Positions 38,456 to 46,470 of a stretch of 64,000 bases of DNA are shown here, in pieces. The notes under the pieces are model-generated. The model made no database searches, was not told the DNA's origin, and saw only the letters and a list, made by a program, of their open reading frames with translations. The stretch lies in NCBI RefSeq assembly GCF_000238775.2, contig NZ_AFEJ02000002.1, positions 1,473,501-1,537,500 of the forward strand, given 5' to 3'. The position numbers were made by a program, and so were the translations under genes. Every line of letters begins with the position of its first letter. Within the stretch, counting starts at the first letter, position 1. Source of the DNA: Acaryochloris sp. CCMEE 5410 (GTDB lineage: Bacteria > Cyanobacteriota > Cyanobacteriia > Thermosynechococcales > Thermosynechococcaceae).

Positions 38456-38989
38456 TCAATTATCAAACCAAAATATTATCCTTGAAGCATCATTTCTGAA
38501 CCGATGATCAATGGATTGCATGAAGTCCATTACCATTTGAAATTCATCCGGCGCATTCAATAAATCATATCCAGCGTGTTTGCAGGCATCGATTATTTCA
38601 TTGCGAGTCAAATAGCTGGCATGGTGCCAGTCGGGATTTGAAACGTAACGATGGCCATCCTTGTACTCTTTGATATGAGCATTACATTTGGCGACATAGT
38701 GCTTGGCATCGGATTCATAGCACCATTCATGCATGAGGTCTGTCCGCGAGTCGTCGGCATCATCGGGAATGATTGTGGTGTAAAACTGCTCGTGAATATC
38801 TTGTGATACGTCGTCGGGTAAACCACGGGGTACGAAAAGCGCGGGCACATCATCGTCGTAGCTGTGCACACCAGCGAGTGCTGTGAATAGGCGATAATCG
38901 CGGCTGACAGAAAAGAAGTTGGCGATTATAGGTTCGATGCCCCATGAAGGGTGGCAGTATTCGAGAAATAAGTGAATGTCGCATCCCAT
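38456..38989 (-). CDS. MGCDIH-type hypothetical protein
   Basis: 177 residues beginning MGCDIHLFLEY, a start motif I associate with a widespread protein family found in phages and bacterial accessory regions, with RDYRLFTALAGVHSYDDD, VPRGLPDDVSQDIHEQFYTT and DWHHASYLTRNEIIDA. The conserved Cys, His and Asp near the N-terminus suggest a metal- or nucleotide-related fold. The function is not known. It is the last of the reverse-strand singletons before the ABC transporter pair. Confidence 0.6.
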   Translation of the reverse strand: MGCDIHLFLEYCHPSWGIEPIIANFFSVSRDYRLFTALAGVHSYDDDVPALFVPRGLPDDVSQDIHEQFYTTIIPDDADDSRTDLMHEWCYESDAKHYVAKCNAHIKEYKDGHRYVSNPDWHHASYLTRNEIIDACKHAGYDLLNAPDEFQMVMDFMQSIDHRFRNDASRIIFWFDN

Positions 38990-39210
38990 CTGTATGGACT
39001 CCTCGTGGATCTGATGTTTCGGCTGTGAGTGAATGAAAATTACAGCGTAAACCCGGCTTCTTTTCAGATTACTCTCAGCAAAGTTCTGTAGGTTTAGGTA
39101 ATCATGCTTATACTGTTAGGTGCGAAAAAAGAGTTTGCTTCCACCTAATTGAGATGATTTAAGTCCACTGGTGAGCCATTGCTCCCTAAATCTCCCCCCG
39201 ACGTAAACGA
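38990..39210. other. Upstream region of the ABC transporter pair
   Basis: About 220 bp with no gene, between the divergent MGCDIH-type gene and the permease. It presumably holds promoters for both. I see no clear operator. Confidence 0.4.
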
Positions 39211-40386
39211 ATGGTTTCTATCGCCCGCAAAAATTTATTCCAGGACCTACCTCGCTTTATTGTTGCCCAGGCAGGCATCATGTTTTCCGTTGGGTTAGTC
39301 ACCATTCAAATTGGTATCCTCAATGGGTTTACCCGTTCATCCACCGTACTGATTGAAAATTCCGATGCAGATATCTGGGTGACCTCCGAAGAGCTACGCC
39401 ATTTGGCCTTAACTCTACCTTTGGAATACAAACAGCTGGCTGAAGCGAAAGAGGTAGAAGGGGTCGATCGCGCAGAACCCCTAATTGCTCAATCCACCGT
39501 GTGGCGGGATAAGTCCAATCAGATTGCCCCCATTCGGATTATTGGCTTTAACCCCGAAGATACCCTGTTTCGACCGCGTACTCTTTTGGAAGGAACCCTA
39601 AAGGATATCCAACAGCCCTATAAAATCTTTGTAGATCAAGCCGATCTTAAACTCCTGGATGTCTCAGCAGTCGGTGATCGGGCTGAAATAGGATCCTACG
39701 AAGGAGAGATTAAAGGGATTACAACCGGGACCCGCTCGATTGTGGCAAGTCCTTATATTTTTACGTCTTTACCGAATGCTACGGCCTATCTGAACTCTCC
39801 CATCGCTAAACCGGATGAGACCCCACCGGATCCGCCTGATTTAACGGATCAAAACCGGATTACCTATATTTTGGTCAAAGCGAAATCCGGTGAAAACCTT
39901 TCCGCCCTGAAAGATCGCCTAGAAGAGGCCCTACCGGGTACCAAAGCCTTTACGCAAACTGAACTCACAGAATTAACCCAAACCTATTGGCAGCAGAGTA
40001 CTGGGGTCGGCTATATCTTGGGTTTAGGTGCAGTGGTAGGCATTGTGGTTGGAACCGTTGTGGTGGGCCAAATTCTCTATTCCTCCGTCACGGACCATCT
40101 GCGGGAGTTTGGCACCATGAAGGCCATGGGCTCGTCTGATTGGTATATCTATCGCGTCATCTTAGAGCAGGCACTGTGGATGGCGGTGTTGGGATATTTG
40201 CCAGGTATGGGACTTTGTGTAGGCTTAGGGGCTTGGACAATTCAGGCTCAAGCGATTCAGATCTTGATTAGTCCGGCAACGGCGGCCGGGGTTTTTGTCG
40301 TCACCGTCGCCATGTGTAGTGGAGCAGCGATCTTTGCCATTCAAAAAGTGACTCGACTCGATCCAGCCCTCGTCTTTAAGTCGTAA
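39211..40386 (+). CDS. DevC-type ABC transporter permease
   Basis: 391 residues, MacB/DevC layout: one N-terminal membrane helix (GIMFSVGLVTIQIGILNGF), a periplasmic domain of about 230 residues, and three C-terminal helices (ILGLGAVVGIVVGTVVVGQI, ALWMAVLGYLPGMGLCVGL, GVFVVTVAMCSGAAIFAI) with the coupling segment HLREFGTMKAMGSSDWYIYR. DevC proteins work with a membrane-fusion protein (DevB) and an ATPase (DevA) in TolC-dependent export of glycolipids or metabolites. DevA follows 57 bp downstream, but no devB precedes it. Confidence 0.9.
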   Translation: MVSIARKNLFQDLPRFIVAQAGIMFSVGLVTIQIGILNGFTRSSTVLIENSDADIWVTSEELRHLALTLPLEYKQLAEAKEVEGVDRAEPLIAQSTVWRDKSNQIAPIRIIGFNPEDTLFRPRTLLEGTLKDIQQPYKIFVDQADLKLLDVSAVGDRAEIGSYEGEIKGITTGTRSIVASPYIFTSLPNATAYLNSPIAKPDETPPDPPDLTDQNRITYILVKAKSGENLSALKDRLEEALPGTKAFTQTELTELTQTYWQQSTGVGYILGLGAVVGIVVGTVVVGQILYSSVTDHLREFGTMKAMGSSDWYIYRVILEQALWMAVLGYLPGMGLCVGLGAWTIQAQAIQILISPATAAGVFVVTVAMCSGAAIFAIQKVTRLDPALVFKS

Positions 40387-40443
40387 ACTGATTCGGAAAC
40401 AAAACTGACTCAACTGGGAAACCTGTCAAGAGAGATATACCTG

Positions 40444-41226
40444 ATGCAACTTGCTTTTCGCCAACGACCTCAACCGATGACATTGATGCCCTCCACTCCT
40501 GATACTGCTGGTGATCTGGCCACGCCTGCCATTCAGGCCAAAGGTATTGAAATGGCATTCCAAGTCGGCGATCAGCAATTCAAGGTTTTGAAAGGCATTG
40601 ATCTAGAAATTAAGACTGGGGATGTCGAATTACTGATGGGGCCGTCAGGCTCGGGGAAAACGACGCTGTTGTCCATCTTGGGAGGAATCCTGACTCCCAC
40701 GAGTGGGCAGGTTTCCTTACTCGGCCAAAGCATCACGGGACTACCTCGCCATAAGCTTTCCAAGTTTCGCTTGCAGAATATCGGCTTTATTTTTCAGGGT
40801 TTTAATCTCTTTCCTGCCCTGACGGCGGCGGAGAATATTGAAGCGACCCTGAATTTAAAGGGGATTCGCGGTCGGGCCGCAAAGAAGCAATCGATCAAGC
40901 TACTCAGGCAAGTAGGGCTGGCGGATAAAACCCGAAGTCTGCCGCGGGACTTGTCTGGGGGGCAAAAGCAACGGGTTGCGATCGCACGAGCGTTAGCCGG
41001 AAATCCCAAGCTGATTCTGGCAGACGAACCCACGGCTGCCCTAGACTCTCAGCGGGGCCATACGATTATGGAACTGCTGCGCAAATTAGCCAAGGAAGAA
41101 GGCTGCACGGTTCTCATGGTCACCCATGACCCCCGAATTATGGATATCGCCGATCGCGTCGTCTATGTAGAAGATGGGCTGATCACACCTAAGCCTGCCA
41201 ACCTCTCCTTTGCGCATGATCCTTAG
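40444..41226 (+). CDS. DevA/MacB-type ABC transporter ATPase
   Basis: 260 residues. Walker [18 protein letters not shown]-loop [13 protein letters not shown], signature [20 protein letters not shown], Walker [14 protein letters not shown] and the H-loop MVTHDPR are all intact. The first 30 or so residues precede the ABC fold, so the true start may be at a later Met. It forms a pair with the DevC permease. The last quarter of the gene (from the signature region to the stop) is repeated downstream at 42199-42447 and 44772-45018; the resident copy is the intact one. Confidence 0.92.
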   Translation: MQLAFRQRPQPMTLMPSTPDTAGDLATPAIQAKGIEMAFQVGDQQFKVLKGIDLEIKTGDVELLMGPSGSGKTTLLSILGGILTPTSGQVSLLGQSITGLPRHKLSKFRLQNIGFIFQGFNLFPALTAAENIEATLNLKGIRGRAAKKQSIKLLRQVGLADKTRSLPRDLSGGQKQRVAIARALAGNPKLILADEPTAALDSQRGHTIMELLRKLAKEEGCTVLMVTHDPRIMDIADRVVYVEDGLITPKPANLSFAHDP

Positions 41227-41392
41227 TGATGGATCTTGGCCTCATTGATACAAAAGGGTAAGAAGAAAAAGAATAATGGTGGAGTCGGATGGCGGTAGTA
41301 ATTTTAGCTTTCAGTTAACTGCTTGTGCTCCGCCATGGCAACACAGTGTTAGACAACTTGCAAACCAATAGCTTAAGCGCTAGGGCAAAGAC

Positions 41393-41824
41393 TTATGGTG
41401 AATGAAATCCTGTTTTGGTCCAAAATCGCCTTGTCTCCCGGATAGAATCTTTTTCTGGATAGCGAGTGTCATTCAAATCCAGACGAACACAAGTTGCACG
41501 ACCAACTGCGGTCATTCCCTTTATCAACATACCTTGATCGACCCAAGTGAAATGCTCATCCCATTTCTGTAATCGAGGATTAAAGATAGGCACTGTAGCT
41601 TGTGACTCTGGATCAATGCTTGCAACAAAGTTATAACGTCTTTCATTGCAGCGACGACATGCCAGTGCAAGATTCTCAAGATCATCAGATCCACTTAAAG
41701 ATTTGGGTGTAATGTGATCAATCGTAAAGCGGCTTGCACTCAGACGCTCTGATGAATGGCAATATTCGCACAAATACTTGGCTTGTTCTCGGACTGCCCT
41801 TTTCGTTTCATCGCTAATTGGCAT
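41393..41824 (-). CDS. HNH endonuclease
   Basis: 143 residues from the ATG at 41824 (MPISDETKRAVREQAKYL). An HNH nuclease core is clear: CEYCHSSERLSASRFTIDHI, PKSLSGSDDLENLALACRRC with NERR. The zinc Cys pairs are both present, so a metal-dependent nuclease fold is likely. Its start overlaps the stop of the upstream 79-residue gene (the ATG lies inside the preceding last codons), so the two are translationally coupled. It is the first cargo after the ABC ATPase. Confidence 0.85.
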   Translation of the reverse strand: MPISDETKRAVREQAKYLCEYCHSSERLSASRFTIDHITPKSLSGSDDLENLALACRRCNERRYNFVASIDPESQATVPIFNPRLQKWDEHFTWVDQGMLIKGMTAVGRATCVRLDLNDTRYPEKDSIRETRRFWTKTGFHSP

Positions 41825-42053
41825 GCTGAGCCGCAAGCATTGCGTTCATATGGGTAAAAATGCGATCTAATTCTGATATGGCATCTAGCTCTGCTATTTC
41901 CTCAAGGGAAAGTTGGTCAGCCTTTTTTTTATCTAGCAGACTTTCCATGCGAAGTTGAAGCGTATCAGTGAATTTAAACAAATACCAATTACCGACTGGT
42001 TCGAGCCGAATTTCGTGTATCAACGAGGATGGCTGTTTCAGTGTTGTAACCAT
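41814..42053 (-). CDS. Small protein coupled to the HNH endonuclease
   Basis: 79 residues from the ATG at 42053 (MVTTLKQPSSLIHEIRLEPV). It has a conserved-looking middle (YLFKFTDTLQLRMESLLDKK) and a helical C-terminus. It overlaps the HNH gene by a few bases. A near-identical second copy lies at 43372-43599, next to a truncated HNH gene. The pairing and overlap suggest a regulator or antitoxin for the nuclease, but no family is recognised. Confidence 0.7.
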   Translation of the reverse strand: MVTTLKQPSSLIHEIRLEPVGNWYLFKFTDTLQLRMESLLDKKKADQLSLEEIAELDAISELDRIFTHMNAMLAAQHAN

Positions 42054-42198
42054 TTTTTCTTTCTGAAACCGTAGTTGCAGATATTTAGAGTTCAATTACA
42101 TCGTCATTCTAACTTGGCAAACCTGACCGACTCAGAATGCAGAAAGACCGTGGTGTTCAATAGAGTGATCAACCGTTCATCGTCACTCAATAGAAACT

Positions 42199-42447
42199 GC
42201 GATCGCACGAGCGTTAGCCGGAAACCCCAAGCTAATTCTGGCAGACGAACCCACTGCTGCACTGGACTCCCAACGAGGCCATACGATTATGGAATTGCTG
42301 CGTAAATTGGCCAAGGAAGAAGGTTGCACGGTTCTAATGGTTACCCATGACCCCCGAATTATGGATATCGCCGATCGGGTGGTCTATGTAGAAGATGGAC
42401 TGATTACACCGAAACCTGCTAATCCTTCTTTTGTGCATGAGTCTTAG
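42199..42447 (+). repeat. Second copy of the DevA 3' end
   Basis: It begins at a HIP1 site (GCGATCGC) and matches the resident devA gene from the signature-motif codons (ARALAGNPK) through Walker B and the stop codon. My hand count gives about 28 base differences over about 247 bp, nearly all silent third positions. It has no 5' part, so it is a fragment. It is closer to the third copy than to the resident gene. Confidence 0.9.
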
Positions 42448-42499
42448 TTCCGGATCTTAGCCAATCTATAAAGACCGATCAAAACGAGAGAAATATCAG

Positions 42500-42772
42500 T
42501 CAAGATCCAAATTGCTCTAAGTTTTTATCAATTTCGAACATCGCAGATTGCACACACGTTATTAAATCTTTCTGAATCTCATTCTGAGTTTTATAGACTA
42601 CGCGTTTATCGATCCTGGACAAAGATTGTCTGTGTATGACTCTTACTCCTATCCAACCGCTGGTCTTCAATAACTCTACTTCCCAATGATGCTTGCTTAT
42701 CTGTAGCTCACGGAAAATATATTCGACCAAAGCCTCCCTAGAAATATTTTTTGGCTTCTTTCTACTAACCAT
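42500..42772 (-). CDS. Hypothetical protein
   Basis: 90 residues, basic N-terminus (MVSRKKPKNISREALVEYIF), then a mixed alpha/beta pattern with WEVELLKTSGWIGVRVIHRQ and a helical end. No family recognised. It lies after the second devA fragment, convergent with it. Confidence 0.5.
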   Translation of the reverse strand: MVSRKKPKNISREALVEYIFRELQISKHHWEVELLKTSGWIGVRVIHRQSLSRIDKRVVYKTQNEIQKDLITCVQSAMFEIDKNLEQFGS

Positions 42773-42837
42773 TGAATACTAGGGTCATTATATGAATTTG
42801 AAATTATTAGTTTTCAGATGAAAATTAGATAAATGCC

Positions 42838-43215
42838 TTAAAACTCACCTTCAAGAATGAATTGAGTTTGTGTTGAATGTTCACGTATGAAGTCAACAAT
42901 CGCCTCCAGCATGGCAATATACCATTCATCTGAAGCAGTTTTATCAGACTCCTTAAGCAATTTGATGTTCTTCTCTAATAGATCAAGATCGCTCTTGTTT
43001 AAAATCAGAAGATCACCGTCACAATCATCGTGCTTAGTCGTATATACGTACCTAAGGTTTTCGCTCTCATCATCGTCTTCATATCGAATGAGATGATATT
43101 CTCCAATACCTAACTCCGTATTGATTCTATGCATCTCGGAAGCTTGAGTCCCAAATCCATATTTCCAAACAATCTCGTATTCATCGCCAATCTTACATTC
43201 AATATATCTACCCAT
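42838..43215 (-). CDS. Acidic hypothetical protein, immunity-like
   Basis: 125 residues, strongly acidic (RYEDDDESENLRYVYTTKHD), starting MGRYIECKIGDEYEIVWKYG and ending with a helix (EAIVDFIREHSTQTQFILEG). The acidity and size resemble immunity proteins of polymorphic toxin systems, but no motif is diagnostic. Same strand and 65 bp upstream of the 90-residue gene. Confidence 0.5.
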   Translation of the reverse strand: MGRYIECKIGDEYEIVWKYGFGTQASEMHRINTELGIGEYHLIRYEDDDESENLRYVYTTKHDDCDGDLLILNKSDLDLLEKNIKLLKESDKTASDEWYIAMLEAIVDFIREHSTQTQFILEGEF

Positions 43216-43290
43216 AAATGCTCTGTAGTGAAATTGAATAATTGATAATAAGATGCCTTGAATTCAATCTTTTACTAATAGTACTTGTGG

Positions 43291-43382
43291 CTTGCATTAA
43301 AACGCTCTGGTAAATGGCAATATTCACACAAATACTTGGCTCGTTCTCGGCATGCTCTTTTCGTTTCATCGCTAATTGGCAT
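43291..43382 (-). pseudogene. Truncated second copy of the HNH gene
   Basis: About 30 N-terminal codons of the HNH gene (start at 43382) with one base change every few codons; the copy ends abruptly before the catalytic core. It is part of a duplicated block together with the 75-residue paralogue beside it. Confidence 0.85.
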
Positions 43383-43599
43383 GCTGAGCCGCAAGCATTG
43401 CGTTCATATGGGTAAAAATTCGATCTAATTCTGATATGGCTATTTCCTCAAGGGAAAGTTGGTCTGCCTTTGTTTTATCTAACAGACTTTCCATACGAAG
43501 TTGAAGCGTGTCACTGAATTTGAACAAATACCAAGTATCGACTGGTTCGAGCCGAATTTTGTGTATCAACGAGGATGGCTGTTTCAGTGTTGTAACCAT
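43372..43599 (-). CDS. Second copy of the HNH-associated small protein
   Basis: 75 residues, almost identical to the product of 41814-42053 (MVTTLKQPSSLIHKIRLEPV) but with a four-residue deletion before ISELDRIFTHMNAML. Its frame is intact although the nuclease next to it is truncated. If the small protein is protective, retention of this copy alone would make sense; that is inference. Confidence 0.75.
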   Translation of the reverse strand: MVTTLKQPSSLIHKIRLEPVDTWYLFKFSDTLQLRMESLLDKTKADQLSLEEIAISELDRIFTHMNAMLAAQHAN

Positions 43600-43747
43600 T
43601 TTTTCCGTTCTGAAACCGTAGTTGCAGATAGTTTGAGTTCAATTACATCGTCATTCTAACTTGGCAAACTTGACCAGTTCAGAAGGTAGAAAATCCGTGG
43701 CCTTTAGTAGAGCGATCAACTGCTCATCGTCTCTCGATAGGAGTTGA

Positions 43748-43772
43748 GATCGCACGAGCGTTTGCTGGAAAT
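43748..43772 (+). repeat. DevA 3'-end stub
   Basis: GATCGCACGAGCG and a few more similar bases match the left end of the other two devA fragments, after which similarity stops. The stub follows the same spacer sequence as the second copy (CATCGTCATTCTAACTTGG and so on), so it is the truncated end of the duplicated block. Confidence 0.6.
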
Positions 43773-43859
43773 TAAAGTCAAACAGAGTTTTACTATTCGA
43801 GTTGCCAACTGGGAGGGAAAGTGTTTATTCATAGGGAAAATTGACAACTCCATGAATCA

Positions 43860-44131
43860 TTAATCCTTTCTCAGGCTTCTCGCTCCAAAATGATAGACCG
43901 CACTATGTCCAATCCGAAGGGTCCAAGGCTGAGCATCGGGTTGACGTTCAAAGAGCCAATCGGTTGCCCCATGAGCGTTTCATTAACCTCAAACTCTCCA
44001 GTTTCAATATCGATCGCCACGATTTTGCCCTCATTTTCTGCTTCGACTTGTTGCCGAATGCCAGACTCGTAGAGTTCTTGCCCACGTCTGGCTAACTCTT
44101 CCTTACTGTGGCGTCGTTGGCGAACTGCCAT
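43860..44131 (-). pseudogene. Antitoxin-like gene with frameshift
   Basis: The first part (MAVRQRRHSKEELARRGQEL, then NEGKIVAIDIETGEFEV) matches a widespread cyanobacterial small protein often placed upstream of a small retropepsin-like gene. After NETLMG near 43970 the open frame loses similarity, but in another frame the expected end appears (PDAQPWTLRIGHSAVYHFGA) and runs to a stop at 43860. A one-base loss in the G-run explains this. The gene is therefore probably inactive, or yields an altered C-terminus (stop at 43871 in the open frame). Confidence 0.7.
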
Positions 44132-44163
44132 GGGTAGCTCCGAGACTTTGATTTATCGCATTG

Positions 44164-44685
44164 TTATACGCTGTTTTGGGAGGCATATAGATGCCAGTCG
44201 AACAAATGGGAATCGCCCCTATTGTAAGTGTCACCATAGTAGTTGAGCATCGATTCGTTGTCATTCAATAGTGGTTGATTGCGAATACCCATCAATGCGT
44301 TGCGGATAGCGGCAATAATATCTGATCCAACAAATCCGAACACGTCTGTAATGTCGTTTGAAGTGAAAACAGCACCATCGGTGGCTACCCACATCACGCC
44401 ACCTTGTTTGTGTGTAAATGCAATACCTATAAATTTTGTACGGAGTAAAGATTGCCATCTTTCCGCATAAGCACATAGCGGCTGAACGAGTTGAAAATGT
44501 ATGTCATTGGCCGCACATTCCAAGCCGATTGATGATTCAGGATGAATGTGAATATCATTGAACGAATCTAAGATGTCCCAACCTATGTGGTTATGGTGGT
44601 TTGAGGATGGGTGAAAGCCACGTGATTCACCTGTCCATCCAGCGGCAATGAACTGAGATTCGAACTCTGGTGGTGGTTTAATCAC
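44164..44685 (-). CDS. SUKH-3-like immunity protein candidate
   Basis: 173 residues. The start (EFESQFIAAGWTGESRGFHP) resembles the L-x-x-A-G-W-x-x-x-R opening of SUKH-3 immunity proteins, followed by a Leu/Asp-rich middle and VMWVATDGAVFTSNDITDVF, a segment that also fits. No signal peptide. It is a candidate immunity gene without a neighbouring toxin. It ends the third cargo before the third devA fragment. Confidence 0.5.
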   Translation of the reverse strand: MIKPPPEFESQFIAAGWTGESRGFHPSSNHHNHIGWDILDSFNDIHIHPESSIGLECAANDIHFQLVQPLCAYAERWQSLLRTKFIGIAFTHKQGGVMWVATDGAVFTSNDITDVFGFVGSDIIAAIRNALMGIRNQPLLNDNESMLNYYGDTYNRGDSHLFDWHLYASQNSV

Positions 44686-44771
44686 GATTCACTTAGCTTA
44701 GGTGGTTGACTATGCTGACAAGTGGAAAATTTGCCCGATTTAAGTAAAGCATGGGGCAAAGAGCTGAGCTA

Positions 44772-45018
44772 GATCGCACGAGCGTTAGCCGGAAACCCCA
44801 AGCTAATTCTGGCAGACGAACCCACTGCTGCACTGGACTCCCAACGAGGCCATACGATTATGGAATTGCTGCGTAAATTAGCAAAGGAAGAAGGCTGCAC
44901 GGTCCTCATGGTCACCCATGACCCTCGAATTATGGATATTGCTGATCGGGTGGTCTATGTAGAAGATGGACTGATTACACCAAAACCTGCCAATCCTTCT
45001 TTTGTGCATGAGCCTTAG
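44772..45018 (+). repeat. Third copy of the DevA 3' end
   Basis: Starts at GATCGCACGAGCG and runs to the stop codon and about 25 bp beyond it (TAGTGATGGATCT is shared with the resident gene). By hand count there are about 27 differences from the resident gene, mostly silent, and about 12 from the second copy. There is no 5' part. Confidence 0.9.
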
Positions 45019-45164
45019 TGATGGATCTGGTCTTCGTTGGGTGAGCCAAGATAAAAAAATAATGCCACGCATGTATTGGGTTACCACCAGCGATACTCAA
45101 TTTCAGAAAATATTACCGTCGGTAACTCTGGCGCATATGGTTGTTGGGTTACGGCTTGAAGATT

Positions 45165-45605
45165 CTATCCTGTGAGATGCCCCCACGTACTGATGATGTC
45201 ATCAACATCCGAATCGGCTTCAACAATTACTGCTGGGCAGCCAGTGTCAGGGACAATAGCGATCGGGCCACATTGTTGAGCAATACGCTGCGCGACTTTG
45301 ATAATGAGTTCAGGCCACCCTTTTTCGAAAAAGTATTCGCAAGGTTCATCGGGCGAGGTGTATTTCAGGACTTTGACTATCGTCCAAGGCCCGTCTTCCA
45401 GTGAATTTGGATCATTAATCTGTGCCTGCCAAACTCCTCCGCTGGTGTTGAACGACACACTGTGATCGGTCAGTGTTTCAAGAGCCATCTGGAGCTGATT
45501 CGGCGTAGGTGGAGAGCCATTGGCTCTTGGTACGGAATGCCCTTCTTCGGCAAGCCATTCGCGTACTTCGCTGGTTACGGGAAATGCGGAATAGAGAACG
45601 CCCAT
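45165..45605 (-). CDS. Hypothetical protein, immunity-like
   Basis: 146 residues from the ATG at 45605 (MGVLYSAFPVTSEVREWLAE); the longer upstream frame is the reverse reading of a neighbouring gene. The end is acidic (VIVEADSDVDDIISTWGHLT). Contains PPTPNQLQMALETLTDHSVS and TIVKVLKYTSPDEPCEYFFE. No family recognised. Size and acidity fit immunity-type proteins. Confidence 0.55.
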   Translation of the reverse strand: MGVLYSAFPVTSEVREWLAEEGHSVPRANGSPPTPNQLQMALETLTDHSVSFNTSGGVWQAQINDPNSLEDGPWTIVKVLKYTSPDEPCEYFFEKGWPELIIKVAQRIAQQCGPIAIVPDTGCPAVIVEADSDVDDIISTWGHLTG

Positions 45606-45738
45606 TACTGTTTTGCTGGTTGTGGTGTGTAGGAAAGTGCTGAACTTTATCGCATAACGGATTGTGGTCAGGGGCGCGAAAAATAATGAAAAAAGACACG
45701 ACAAACAGCTTGCTTCAAGCGTCCCTTGCACCACCATG

Positions 45739-46188
45739 TTAGGCCGTGACAAATTTAGATCGCAACTCATTTGGACATCTCTCAGTAATGCAAATAACCC
45801 CCCAAGGCTGGTCTTTTCCTCTGCCGGAAATACCCTGGATCGTAATGAACAAGTCAAACGCAGTAGCTGCACTTTTTGCAACAAACGCAAGCACTGCTGT
45901 ATCGGAACATGACGCTGATACCGTCGAGTGTATCCAACGCGGGTCATGGTGAACATGGAAATCAAATTCAAGGCCCTGTGCTGTGTCACGAGCAAATGTG
46001 TAATCTGTGAGGCCTGTACCGGAGAAAACTATACTGGCTGCTTCGTCAACAGTGCCTTGAAATTTGTAAGGTGGGTCGCTTTTTCCGAGATGGGAGACGG
46101 AAATGTCATGCCCCTCTAATGCACTTAGGAATCTACTAACCTGCGACATTGTCGGCTTTGCAATGTATGCATAGAGGATGTAGGACAT
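45739..46188 (-). CDS. Hypothetical protein
   Basis: 149 residues starting MSYILYAYIAKPTMSQVSRF. It contains AASIVFSGTGLTDYTFARDT and HVHHDPRWIHSTVSASCSDT, and later AATAFDLFITIQGIS. The pattern is an alpha/beta fold; no family is recognised. It follows the previous gene on the same strand and belongs to the same cargo. Confidence 0.55.
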   Translation of the reverse strand: MSYILYAYIAKPTMSQVSRFLSALEGHDISVSHLGKSDPPYKFQGTVDEAASIVFSGTGLTDYTFARDTAQGLEFDFHVHHDPRWIHSTVSASCSDTAVLAFVAKSAATAFDLFITIQGISGRGKDQPWGVICITERCPNELRSKFVTA

Positions 46189-46470
46189 AGCTGCCTAACT
46201 ACTAATTATATGGATGGTAGCTGATATACTCCGAACGAGTTGAAAGTTTACTTTTTAGATGAGCTTCAAATTCCTTGGTAGAGAGAGTTATAGCTCAATC
46301 TGAAATGTTAAGCTCTCAGCCGTTGACAGTATAACACTGGCTGTAGGGGTATTATCCGCCAACTATCGTATAAATCTAGAGGTTAGGGCATTATCAAGCC
46401 AACGCCGGATATACTCTAGACGGCTAAGATATTAACTTTCTTAAAGGACTGAAACTTGAGTGATAGAAGG
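46189..46470. other. Spacer with IS630 remnant end
   Basis: About 280 bp. Near 46410-46461 the reverse strand encodes the last codons of a disrupted IS630-type transposase (LKFQSFKKVNILAV and stop), separated from the rest by the IS4-type element. Two related direct repeats containing AGGGxATTATC lie at 46344-46368 and 46383-46408, and a third at 50109-50137 beyond the composite; they may mark old IS ends. Confidence 0.5.

Noticed and set aside
45606-45995. N-terminal extension of the 146-residue hypothetical gene
   Set aside because: The extension is the wrong-frame reading of the neighbouring 149-residue gene and the spacer.
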